Shown here one piece after another: positions 1 through 5,752 of a stretch of DNA of 9,131 nucleotides. Each line of letters begins with the position of its first letter. The stretch's first letter is position 1. The DNA lies in contig JBGCFH010000430.1 in NCBI GenBank assembly GCA_045106825.1, positions 1 to 9,131 of the forward strand, written 5' to 3'. Source of the stretch: CAWVWD01 sp045106825 (GTDB lineage: Bacteria > Bacteroidota > Bacteroidia > Chitinophagales > Saprospiraceae). The notes beneath the pieces are model-generated. The model searched no databases. It had not been told where the DNA came from and saw only the letters and a list, made by a program, of their open reading frames with translations. The position numbers were made by a program, and so were the translations under genes.

Positions 1-54
1 CATGAGATTCATTTTTTATATAAAATATTGAATTTCAATTTTTTATGATTGTGA

Positions 55-82
55 AAATCTCATGTCTCAAATCTCATATCTG
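55..82. repeat. imperfect 14-bp tandem repeat, two units
   Basis: Two 14-base units (55-68 and 69-82) agree at 12 of 14 positions, both beginning AAATCTCAT. The reverse complement of AATCTCATG (56-64) also occurs at the left edge (1-9), so the first 80 bases can fold back on themselves. The stretch lies downstream of the minus-strand lipoprotein gene and contains no open frame. The repeat may continue left of the window. Function is unknown; such short ATCTCA-type repeats are, as far as I recall, common between genes in flavobacteria. Confidence 0.6.
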
Positions 83-142
83 CTCACTAAGCTTTTAATA
101 GAACAAATTTTATGATTTTTTGCAGAATTTGTCAAAGACCCC

Positions 143-979
143 TTAATCCTTACTATCACCTAAAACCGATAAATCTTTATTTGGTCGAAGCGAATTTATA
201 GTTACTATATTTTTAGTAAAGTCCTTAATTCTCATTTCATGAAGCCAACCATTTTTCACCAAATTAGATTCAACTGGCAATTTTGATGGTAAGATAATTC
301 CATCATAATTTTTGTAATCTTGATAGTAAACTGCTCCTTTAATCAATTTAGAAATTTCTCGAATCGTATATTCTAACTTAACGATTTGTTTCGTTTCTGG
401 ATGTAACCAAATCAAGTATTGGTCAATCTTTCGTTGTGGTTCAATTGTATTCCATGAAACGATAACACCTTCACAATTGATGTCGTTGATTTCTTTTGTT
501 CCAGCATATCCAAAAGCTGTTGCTTTTTGTATTCTTAACGGAAATTCCATGAAATATTGATAAGTCGGAATCCAAAATAATGCATCTTTATTTTCCTCAA
601 ATGTATTTTTCTTGCCAATTATATTATATGTTTTCCAAGATTGAAGTCCCCAACCAGTATCTTTATTTTGACCACTTTTAAAATGGAATTGTCCATCAAA
701 TGAATTTGGAATATAACTTAATAACAATTCTGTTTTCATATCAGGATAAGGATTTCCTGATTTGCCAATTCTTCCAAAAAATTCTTCTTCAAAATCAACA
801 TTATAAGTCCTAATATTTTTCCAAGCCTCGATATTATGTGCTTTTCCCATTTCTATGATTAAAGCTTTGGCTTTGGTTTCATTAGTGTTTGACTTTGTGA
901 TTTTAGTCCTTAAATCAGATGTACAATTCGTAAAATTAACAAGTAAGAATAAAGCGAGGATTAGTTTTAATTTATTCAT
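143..979 (-). CDS. putative lipoprotein of unknown function, LolA-like sheet pattern
   Basis: A 278-residue protein whose N-terminus is a typical lipoprotein signal: two Lys, a hydrophobic run (about 6-15), then FTNC with Cys19 as the likely lipidated residue. The mature protein would be anchored to a membrane, probably facing the periplasm or cell surface. The body alternates short polar and aromatic strands. In the C-terminal half, a segment reading like Y-L-I-W-L-x-P-E-T, then Y-x-x-Y-K-x-Y-D-G-I-x-L-P, resembles the LolA/LppX-type beta-sheet fold of Bacteroidota lipoproteins; this is a fold guess, not an assignment. The gene is last in a three-gene minus-strand set, starting 10 nt after the SDR stop, so it is probably co-transcribed. 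The ATG at 977-979 is chosen because it gives a complete signal peptide. No enzyme motif was recognised. Confidence 0.85.
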   Translation of the reverse strand: MNKLKLILALFLLVNFTNCTSDLRTKITKSNTNETKAKALIIEMGKAHNIEAWKNIRTYNVDFEEEFFGRIGKSGNPYPDMKTELLLSYIPNSFDGQFHFKSGQNKDTGWGLQSWKTYNIIGKKNTFEENKDALFWIPTYQYFMEFPLRIQKATAFGYAGTKEINDINCEGVIVSWNTIEPQRKIDQYLIWLHPETKQIVKLEYTIREISKLIKGAVYYQDYKNYDGIILPSKLPVESNLVKNGWLHEMRIKDFTKNIVTINSLRPNKDLSVLGDSKD

Positions 980-989
980 TATGAATTGA

Positions 990-1793
990 TTACATAAATT
1001 TACGAAAGATATTCACTAAGCTCATTCGATTATTTCCTAAATGTCCAGCTCCGTCCACATAAAGCGTTGTGCCAGAAACATACGAAGATAAATCAGATGA
1101 GAAGAACGTAACAGCATTTGAAACTTCTTCGACCGTTCCGTAACGTTTCATTGGGTTTTCTTCTCGACCTTTATCCAGCTCTTTCTGAATCATTTCAGGA
1201 TAAGTGCTCAATCCCGAACTTTCGATAATGCCAGGAGCAACACAATTGATTCGAACATTATTAATCGCCCATTCTTGTGCCAACGTTTTAGTTAAATTTT
1301 CAACTCCAGCACGAGCAGCTGACGTATGAGCCATTCCAGGAAAACCACGATAAACATCAACGATAATATTGACAATAACGCCAGATTGTTGCTTAGAAAA
1401 GAAGGCATTGTACATATGTTGTGTCATATAAAATGTACCGTTTAGATTATTATTAATCACGGCATTCCAGCCTTTTTCGTTGATATATTCTGTCAAAGCA
1501 GGAAATTGTCCACCAGCATTGTTGACCAAAATATCTAACTGCCCACAAGTCAATTTTATCGTTTCTGCCAAGCTTTTGATATCGTCTATTTTACGAATAT
1601 CACAAGGTTGATAATGACATTCTCCAAACTCCGAAAGTTCTTCTGCGGCTTTCGCCAGTTTATCCACTTTGCGAGAACAAATAAATACTTTTGCTCCTAA
1701 TTGTAAAAACTGTTTGGCGATAGCGTAACCAATTCCGCTTCTTCCACCAGTGACCAATGCCACTTTATCTTTCAATAAATCGTTTGCGTACAT
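990..1793 (-). CDS. SDR family oxidoreductase, PECR/2,4-dienoyl-CoA reductase-like
   Basis: A 267-residue short-chain dehydrogenase/reductase. The nucleotide-binding motif TGGRSGIG is at 15-22, an Arg-bearing stretch SRK at 40-42 fits NADPH preference, NNAG is at 91-94, and VAPG at 185-188 follows the active-site helix. The classical catalytic Y-x-x-x-K is absent: the matching stretch reads T157-S-A-A-R161, and the usual Ser strand reads VNIIV (141-145). From memory the same substitutions (NII and GAARAGV) are normal in peroxisomal trans-2-enoyl-CoA reductase and related bacterial enzymes, so this is probably a subfamily trait and not a loss of function. Likely role: NADPH-dependent reduction of an enoyl- or dienoyl-CoA in fatty-acid metabolism in the cytoplasm; the substrate is inferred only. 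It lies 18 nt after the transglutaminase-like gene and 10 nt before the lipoprotein gene, suggesting one operon. Confidence 0.93.
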   Translation of the reverse strand: MYANDLLKDKVALVTGGRSGIGYAIAKQFLQLGAKVFICSRKVDKLAKAAEELSEFGECHYQPCDIRKIDDIKSLAETIKLTCGQLDILVNNAGGQFPALTEYINEKGWNAVINNNLNGTFYMTQHMYNAFFSKQQSGVIVNIIVDVYRGFPGMAHTSAARAGVENLTKTLAQEWAINNVRINCVAPGIIESSGLSTYPEMIQKELDKGREENPMKRYGTVEEVSNAVTFFSSDLSSYVSGTTLYVDGAGHLGNNRMSLVNIFRKFM

Positions 1794-1811
1794 ATCGTTT
1801 TGAAGATTATT

Positions 1812-2978
1812 TTAATAACTTTTTAATTCAGTTTCTGTAAAATCAATATAATTTTTGCACTGCTCAATTCCTTGCTCAATGAACATGGACGATGACAAAG
1901 ATTCTAAAAATTGTTGAGCATTTTTAAAATAATTTAACATTAATTCTAAATCTGCTTTCTCCATATTATTTTTTCTTCTCGAAATCGCAACACCCTGATT
2001 TATATAGGTATAAGCACAATTTTCAACCTGATTATTATACAACGTTGTCAATTGCGATGCTTCTTGACAAAGTTGAATCATTTGAGCTTGAATCATAAAA
2101 ATAGAATCTTCTAAACCTTTTTCATGAAGTTTCGCTACCAAATCAGATAAGTTGCCTTCCAAATCCATATAAGTTTGAGCCAATTCTCTTTTGTTTTTAG
2201 GCACAGGATTTTCTAAATAAGCAGCTTCCATTGTTTTAATGCGTCTTTCATACCAAGTTAATTTTTGAAATTTTGCGATGCTATCACGAAAATTGATATT
2301 GTTTTCTTTTCCTTTTTTAACGGTAAATGACGATTTTTTAAAAGTCTGAAAAGTTACGGGACAATCTAATAACTGCCAAATATTGTAAGCGGGCAAATGA
2401 TTTTTTACAAAACTTTCAGGTGATGAACAAAAGTAACTTCGATCATATTGATTCGAAAAATTTTGACTTTCATTTTGACTTCCTGCCGCCCAAGTTGCGT
2501 CAATCAAATACCAATCATTTTCTAATTTTACAGCATTCCACGCATGATTAATTTCATCGTAATCATCTGATGACGAATGCGTTCCTTTTGCATAACCAAT
2601 TATCAAATGCGATTCAATATTAGCATAAGTACACATCTCTTCTAATAGTGTTGCATAACCAAAACAAATCGCTTTTTGGCGATTTAAAATATCTTCATTG
2701 GTCTTATTGATACGATAAAAATCAGCGGTATAAGCCGTTTTGTCATATTCAATATTGTTTGTAATCCAATGATAGATACCAGCCATCTTCTCATAATCAT
2801 TCTCTGCAGGTGCGATTAAAAAAGTAGTTAGTTTTTTTACATTTTTTGTAATATCAATAGGTGTCTGTTGAACCTGTTCCACCATTTTACCAAAATTACC
2901 ATGAACTTTTGGAATCTGTCCAGACAATATTGAACTAAGCAGTATTCCAACAAAAAAACAAAATGACTTTAATCTCAT
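1812..2978 (-). CDS. secreted transglutaminase-like (papain-fold) domain protein
   Basis: A 388-residue protein with an N-terminal signal peptide (MRLK, hydrophobic 6-18, likely cleavage near SG-Q at 19-21). The transglutaminase-like core spans about 60-165: a helix with Y-H-W-I-T-N-N-I-E-Y-D (69-79), then the Cys motif KAICFGYA with Cys105, then NHAWNAV with His145, then WYLIDATWAAG with Asp160. All three catalytic-triad residues are present. The family includes cysteine proteases, peptide N-glycanases and cross-linking enzymes, so the reaction cannot be fixed from sequence. The rest (about 235-385) is helical and charged, perhaps a binding or repeat region. It should act in the periplasm or outside the cell. 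It is the first gene of the minus-strand set, and its promoter should lie just right of 2978; no convincing TAnnTTTG box was found there. Bacteroidota genomes often carry several such proteins. Confidence 0.9.
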   Translation of the reverse strand: MRLKSFCFFVGILLSSILSGQIPKVHGNFGKMVEQVQQTPIDITKNVKKLTTFLIAPAENDYEKMAGIYHWITNNIEYDKTAYTADFYRINKTNEDILNRQKAICFGYATLLEEMCTYANIESHLIIGYAKGTHSSSDDYDEINHAWNAVKLENDWYLIDATWAAGSQNESQNFSNQYDRSYFCSSPESFVKNHLPAYNIWQLLDCPVTFQTFKKSSFTVKKGKENNINFRDSIAKFQKLTWYERRIKTMEAAYLENPVPKNKRELAQTYMDLEGNLSDLVAKLHEKGLEDSIFMIQAQMIQLCQEASQLTTLYNNQVENCAYTYINQGVAISRRKNNMEKADLELMLNYFKNAQQFLESLSSSMFIEQGIEQCKNYIDFTETELKSY

Positions 2979-3602
2979 TTGGAAAATTGTATTTTAATAT
3001 TTATAATATGTTAGTTTTTTACTACGATCAAAAGATTAAATTCGTTACAATTGTTATAAATCCTACTATTATTTGTAATTGATACGTGCAAAAAACGAAT
3101 ATTTGATTGGAAATAGTCTTAAATTAGAATATTTTAAAAACTTAGAATATTTTAAAAACTTAGAATGGTTTTTAACGTTAATGGTATTTTAATAGATTTA
3201 ATTTTGTAATCGTTTTTATAGCGAATATATTCACGAAAGTGAAGTTATCTTATAATCAATTATACTGAAAGTGTTGTTAATTGAGGAATTAATTAAATTT
3301 TATGATGGAATAGGTAAGAATTTAAGATAGAATTTCGCTAATAATATGTATATTTATGGTTCAACTATTGAAAAATAGCAATGCAACAAACATACTATTA
3401 AAATAATCTACTATTAAGATAGTAAAGAAAGTATTCATATTATAATGATATGTAAATTTTGACTCAATTTTGATTTACGGTATGAAATTAGATATAGCTA
3501 TATAAAGACATAGAGTTAAAAAAAACAAAGTCAATGTTCAAAAATTTGATTTAAGATATGCGTTTTAAGCAGACGCAGTATTAGAAAATAGGAAGAATAG
3601 GT
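2979..3602. other. gene-poor intergenic stretch, possible plus-strand RNA
   Basis: About 620 very AT-rich bases without a credible protein frame on either strand. It should contain the minus-strand promoter for the three-gene set on its left. Visible items on the + strand are an 18-bp tandem repeat (3124-3166), a TAATTTTG box (3199-3206) that fits the TAnnTTTG -7 pattern but lacks a clear upstream TTG, a hairpin TTCAC-GAAA-GTGAA (3230-3243) with a GNRA-type loop, and a small hairpin ACTAT-TAAG-ATAGT near 3410-3425. The region ends in a strong + terminator at 3603. A non-coding RNA of roughly 3212-3638 is possible. A decayed gene is an equally fair reading. Confidence 0.4.
3124..3166. repeat. 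18-bp tandem repeat, 2.4 units
   Basis: Two identical 18-base units (3124-3141 and 3142-3159), each starting TTAGAAT and ending AAAAAC, are followed by the first seven bases of a third copy. The perfect identity implies a recent duplication or ongoing slippage. It lies about 150 bases upstream of the transglutaminase-like gene, so it could affect that promoter region, but no link is visible. Confidence 0.85.
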
Positions 3603-3638
3603 TAAGCCGTTTCCATGCTCGGAACGGCTTATTTTTTT
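3603..3638 (+). terminator. rho-independent terminator without an obvious upstream gene
   Basis: The arm TAAGCCGTT (3603-3611) pairs with AACGGCTTA (3623-3631) for nine base pairs; after a one-base bulge, CC pairs with GG around the loop ATGCTC. Seven T follow at 3632-3638. The stem is GC-rich for this genome. There is no matching T tract on the other strand, so it works only in the + direction. The nearest upstream genes all run the other way. Confidence 0.85.
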
Positions 3639-3650
3639 GTTAAAAATTTT

Positions 3651-3703
3651 AAAACTAAAAAACGTCAAACGAGATAAAATCGTTTGACGTTTTTTTTAGT
3701 TTT
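3651..3703. terminator. long bidirectional terminator hairpin
   Basis: The arm AACGTCAAACGA (3661-3672) pairs perfectly with TCGTTTGACGTT (3680-3691) around a 7-base loop GATAAAA. The pairing continues into flanking AAAACTAAAA and TTTTAGTTTT, giving a stem of more than 20 base pairs with two extra T on the right arm. T tracts follow the GC core on both strands, so it can stop transcription either way. Together with the terminator at 3603-3638 it shields the toxin-antitoxin promoter from read-through. Confidence 0.85.
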
Positions 3704-3733
3704 GATGCTTCTTGATTTTAAGAACGATAATTG

Positions 3734-3767
3734 GAATTGTATTTATGTTTGAATTGTTGTATTTTTA
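3734..3767 (+). promoter_or_regulatory. candidate promoter/operator of the toxin-antitoxin operon
   Basis: Two flavobacterial -7-like boxes are present: TATGTTTG (3744-3751), an exact TAnnTTTG match, and TATTTTTA (3760-3767), which has a TTG 20 bases upstream (3737-3739). A direct repeat GAATTGT occurs at 3734-3740 and 3751-3757, 17 bases apart start to start, overlapping these boxes. Toxin-antitoxin operons usually repress themselves, so the repeat is a reasonable operator candidate. Which box is used cannot be decided from the sequence. Confidence 0.35.
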
Positions 3768-3781
3768 CACAAAAGATTTTT

Positions 3782-4012
3782 ATGAAAATTACAATAGAAA
3801 CATTAAATTTTACAGAATTTGAGAAAATTCTACAATTAATCCAAAATTTGAATATTCAAGATATTCGTATTTCATCTAATGTTGATAAACCGACGATTGT
3901 AAAAGGCAACAAATCTGCAAATCCAAAAGCATTATTTGGAATGTGGAAAGACAACCCGAGAGATTTGAATGAAATGAGGAAAAAGACTTGGTCACGAAAT
4001 TGGGATTTGTAA
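3782..4012 (+). CDS. antitoxin of a VapC-type toxin-antitoxin pair
   Basis: A 76-residue protein starting at ATG 3782. An upstream in-frame TTG at 3731 would add 17 Cys-rich residues, overlaps the promoter candidates and is unlikely. The N-terminal third (1-30) looks like a strand-helix-strand unit. The C-terminal part (about 47-76), N-P-K-A-L-F-G-M-W-K-D, then an acidic/basic helix ending in W-S-R-N-W-D-L, is typical of the toxin-wrapping tail of VapB-like and Phd-like antitoxins. I do not see a clear AbrB or ribbon-helix-helix DNA-binding domain, so the family is left open. Its stop codon TAA shares one base with the toxin ATG (TAATG), indicating translational coupling. The role is to bind and silence the PIN toxin and probably repress the operon; this is inferred from family and arrangement. 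Confidence 0.8.
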   Translation: MKITIETLNFTEFEKILQLIQNLNIQDIRISSNVDKPTIVKGNKSANPKALFGMWKDNPRDLNEMRKKTWSRNWDL

Positions 4013-4386
4013 TGGTTTTGTGTGATACGAATATTATAATCAGTTCGCTTAATGGTAGAGAAAGTACCATAAAAGCATTAGAAAATATCGGAATTGATAA
4101 TATTGTACTTTCCGCAATAACCGTTATGGAATTGTATCAAGGAATGTGGAATAAGAAAGAACTCAATCAAATGAGAAAGAATATTGAGTATTTCGACACC
4201 ATTCAAATTGATGAAAAAATTTCGATAAAAGCGATTGAATTAATTGAAAAATATAGATTAAGTCATGGTTTAGAAATTCCTGATGCAATCATTGCGGCTA
4301 CTGCAATTTGTTATGATATTGAATTATTTTCTTACAATCTCAAAGACTTTAGATTTATTCCTAAGATTAAGCTATATCAAGAGTAA
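4012..4386 (+). CDS. vapC: PIN-domain ribonuclease toxin, VapC family
   Basis: A 124-residue PIN-domain protein. The acidic residues expected at the metal site are all visible: Asp5 in LCDTN, Glu40 in VMELYQG, Asp91 in IPDAIIAA, and Asp112 in SYNLKDF, the last matching the usual T-x-N-x-x-D-F end motif. Length and motif order are normal for VapC, whose characterised members cut tRNA or rRNA to stop growth until bound by the antitoxin; the target here is unknown. ATG 4012 is preferred over the in-frame TTG 3988 because it sits directly on the antitoxin stop and leaves the usual 2-4 residues before the first Asp strand. The stop TAA (4384-4386) forms the edge of the target duplication of the adjacent mobile element, so the gene was left intact by the insertion. 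Confidence 0.92.
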   Translation: MVLCDTNIIISSLNGRESTIKALENIGIDNIVLSAITVMELYQGMWNKKELNQMRKNIEYFDTIQIDEKISIKAIELIEKYRLSHGLEIPDAIIAATAICYDIELFSYNLKDFRFIPKIKLYQE

Positions 4387-4582
4387 TTATTTGGCATCTT
4401 TCAAATTAGTAAAAAAGTACTTTACAGTTTCATTGAATAATGAAGTTACTTACAGATAAAACCTTATTACAATCTATTGATTATCAATAAAATAAGATAA
4501 GATTTAAAATTTTTTAAAATTAATTTTGAACCTTTCAAGTTGTAAACTACTTTTTTGTCAAAATGAAAGATGCCAATTATTT
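4385..4582. repeat. 8-bp direct repeats AATTATTT flanking the element (target-site duplication)
   Basis: AATTATTT occurs exactly at 4385-4392 and again at 4575-4582, immediately outside the inverted-repeat ends GGCATC and GATGCC. The left copy includes the last two bases of the vapC stop, and the right copy includes the first base of the stop of the opposite gene. Removing the element and one copy would leave the two convergent stops only five bases apart. This is what a transposition target duplication looks like. Confidence 0.8.
4393..4574. mobile_element. 182-bp MITE-like element with 34-bp terminal inverted repeats
   Basis: The ends 4393-4426 and 4541-4574 are inverted repeats matching at 28 of 34 positions, beginning GGCATCTTTCA. 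The element carries no protein frame. Its centre holds a smaller palindrome TATTGAT-T-ATCAATA (4475-4489), with an outer CTTATT/AATAAG pair, sharing nearly the same midpoint as the terminal repeats, so the transcript could fold into one long hairpin. A perfect 8-bp duplication flanks it. Ends starting with GG, an 8-bp duplication and an AT-rich target match what is known of ISL3-family elements, so an ISL3-like transposase elsewhere in the genome may move it. That family link is inference; IS256 and hAT-like elements also make 8-bp duplications. Lying between convergent stops, it may also end transcription of both neighbours. Confidence 0.75.
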
Positions 4583-4878
4583 TAATGAAAAATTATTTTA
4601 CCTGTTTCTAAAAATTCACTAATTGAAAAGATAAGAGGTATTTTACTACTCTGATATTTACTAAATTTCTTTCTGTTATTTCTATCAATATTATTATTCC
4701 AACAAATAATCATATGACAACTTTCTTTAGCATAAATATGTTGGTGAAGAATATAATTACTACTTTCAAATTCAAATTCAATGTTGAGTTTTGGATAAGT
4801 AGAGTTATTTTTATGTGTAATTTTTTCAAAACAAATTACAGCATCAGGAAATTGAGTTCTTATTATAACTTCTACCAT
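4582..4878 (-). CDS. C-terminal nuclease-like fragment (downstream part of a split gene)
   Basis: A 98-residue frame. It begins IIRTQFPDAV (5-14), has IEFEFESSNYILHQH (33-47) and ends its conserved part with CHMIICWNNN (54-63). From memory, this order (FPDA, then EFE-x-x-S-x-x-x-x-x-H-x-H, then C-x-x-I-x-C-W) occurs at the C-terminus of uncharacterised bacterial proteins that look like PD-(D/E)XK-type nucleases, with the Asp and the E-x-E as candidate metal ligands. In those proteins it follows directly on a segment like EQGTVALF, which here lies in the other reading frame of the gene to the right. A TAA codon precedes the ATG directly in this frame, so the piece cannot extend upstream. It could be translated by coupling, but a broken single gene is more likely. 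Confidence 0.55.
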   Translation of the reverse strand: MVEVIIRTQFPDAVICFEKITHKNNSTYPKLNIEFEFESSNYILHQHIYAKESCHMIICWNNNIDRNNRKKFSKYQSSKIPLIFSISEFLETGKIIFH

Positions 4879-5563
4879 TTATATCAAATCGAAATTGTAC
4901 CTTACACAATTGTTCAAAAATAACACAAAATAAGGCTACTGTTCCTTGTTCATCAATAGGAGTACGAGCAAATAATTTTATATCAATTTTTTTTGATTGT
5001 AAAACTTTCCCTAACACATCAGTTTTCTGCTCTTTACCATTTTCAATTGTGTGAAGAGAAATTACTCTATTGATTATTTCATTAATAACCTTTTCTGAAA
5101 GGTTTTTGGTATTTTTAATTTTATTAACAATTCTTTTAAGCGTTCTTTTATTAAATGGAGTATGTTTTGGTGCTTTTTTTCCAAAGTGATATTCTTTTAA
5201 ATGCTTTTTGTATGCTTTTGAAACTATTTTTCGTATTGAGTCATTTTTTATCCTAACTAATTCATGCAAATGAGTTACCATTATTTCTGATACTTCACTT
5301 TCATCTTGGAATGATTCTGCTATTCTTATATATTTTTTAATTGTGTCCTCAGCTTTGTTTAATTCTAATTTACAATATTCTGCAAAGTCCTTATACGGTT
5401 CTACTGTTTCATCATTTAAAAGTTTTTTATATGATTGATTATCTTTAATTTCTTTAGCGATGTTACCAATATTGTAAGCTATTTTTCCTGATTCAGAACT
5501 TTTATCAAGAAGTTTCTTTAATTTGGAATTATCTTCTTCAGTTTTATTTAGGAAAATATCCAT
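4844..5563 (-). CDS. N-terminal part of a split HTH/nuclease-like protein
   Basis: A 239-residue frame, rich in Lys and Glu. Residues 55-85 (PYKDFAEYCK...KKYIRIAESF) read like a phage/plasmid-type helix-turn-helix, where a capped helix is followed by A-x-x-x-I-x-x-Y-I-x-I-A; the segment to about 170 is basic and helical, consistent with DNA binding. EQGTVALF (205-212) normally introduces a C-terminal nuclease-like domain, but after about residue 225 the sequence turns into low-complexity R-S-Y-N-K-N-S-I-S and stops. The missing domain is found in the +1 frame, overlapping by 35 nt. The ATG at 5561-5563 is the first possible start. Downstream on the same strand, nothing separates it from its other half except that frame change. 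Function is not established; an orphan restriction- or repair-like nuclease is a guess. Confidence 0.65.
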   Translation of the reverse strand: MDIFLNKTEEDNSKLKKLLDKSSESGKIAYNIGNIAKEIKDNQSYKKLLNDETVEPYKDFAEYCKLELNKAEDTIKKYIRIAESFQDESEVSEIMVTHLHELVRIKNDSIRKIVSKAYKKHLKEYHFGKKAPKHTPFNKRTLKRIVNKIKNTKNLSEKVINEIINRVISLHTIENGKEQKTDVLGKVLQSKKIDIKLFARTPIDEQGTVALFCVIFEQLCKVQFRFDINGRSYNKNSIS

Positions 5564-5671
5564 GTGATTTTTAGTTATGATTAGACTAATATTTTTTGAT
5601 ACTAAAAAGTAAAATCAACTAAACGTAAAACTAATAATTATTTCCCTAAACACAAACTCAACAAATCCTGT

Positions 5672-5679
5672 TATCTTTG
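5672..5679 (+). promoter_or_regulatory. -7 promoter element TATCTTTG for hscA
   Basis: TATCTTTG followed by C is an exact TAnnTTTG match, the Bacteroidota housekeeping -7 element. No good TTG was found at the -33 position. Transcription would begin near 5685, which leaves only a few bases before the ATG at 5693 but a 65-70-base leader before the ATG at 5753, supporting the latter as the start. Confidence 0.6.
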
Positions 5680-5707
5680 CCGAACGTTAGAAATGTTGAG
5701 ATTGAAA

Positions 5708-5739
5708 AACATCAACACATCAGAACATCAACACATCAA
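5708..5739 (+). repeat. 16-bp tandem repeat in the hscA leader
   Basis: Two adjacent 16-base units (5708-5723 and 5724-5739), both starting AACATCAACACATCA, differ at one position only. They fill the predicted untranslated leader of hscA. If translation began at the upstream ATG (5693), they would encode a repetitive N/H/T-rich tail with no family counterpart. Similar ACATCAACAC repeats are, from memory, scattered between genes in flavobacteria. No function is shown. Confidence 0.75.
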
Positions 5740-5752
5740 CACGAATAAAAAA

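Larger units (their letters stand above)
4582..5563 (-). pseudogene. probable frameshifted gene: HTH plus nuclease-like domain
   Basis: Joined, the two frames give a protein of about 326 residues with N-terminal DNA-binding-like helices and a C-terminal nuclease-like domain. One +1 shift somewhere in the overlap (4844-4878) or shortly upstream restores continuity from FEQL to IRTQFPDA. No long homopolymer sits in the overlap, so a simple slippage error is not obvious. A true indel, a base-calling error or two separately translated subunits remain possible. Confidence 0.5.

Noticed and set aside
107..152. Inverted repeat ACAAATT/AATTTGT as terminator of the minus-strand operon
   Set aside because: Only about seven AT-only pairs with a loop near 18 bases; too weak, and no clear T tract follows on that strand.
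3731..3781. TTG start extending the antitoxin to 93 residues
   Set aside because: The added residues overlap the likely promoter, are Cys-rich and unlike an antitoxin N-terminus; ATG 3782 is the natural start.
3876..4070. Minus-strand frame of 64 residues across the antitoxin/toxin junction
   Set aside because: It lies wholly inside two well-supported genes on the other strand and resembles nothing known.
4393..4574. att site or replication origin instead of a MITE
   Set aside because: The 34-bp terminal inverted repeats with an exact 8-bp direct duplication fit transposition much better; no integrase, iterons or DnaA boxes are seen.
4714..4923. Plus-strand frame of 69 residues opposite the nuclease-like fragment
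   Set aside because: It is the antisense shadow of a frame with recognisable conserved motifs.
5580..5590. Palindrome ATTAG-A-CTAAT upstream of the HTH/nuclease-like gene as an operator
   Set aside because: Short, AT-rich and single; chance occurrence is likely in this base composition, though it sits at a reasonable distance from the ATG.
5708..5739. Short CRISPR-like array
   Set aside because: The two 16-base units are directly adjacent with no spacer, and no cas gene is present.
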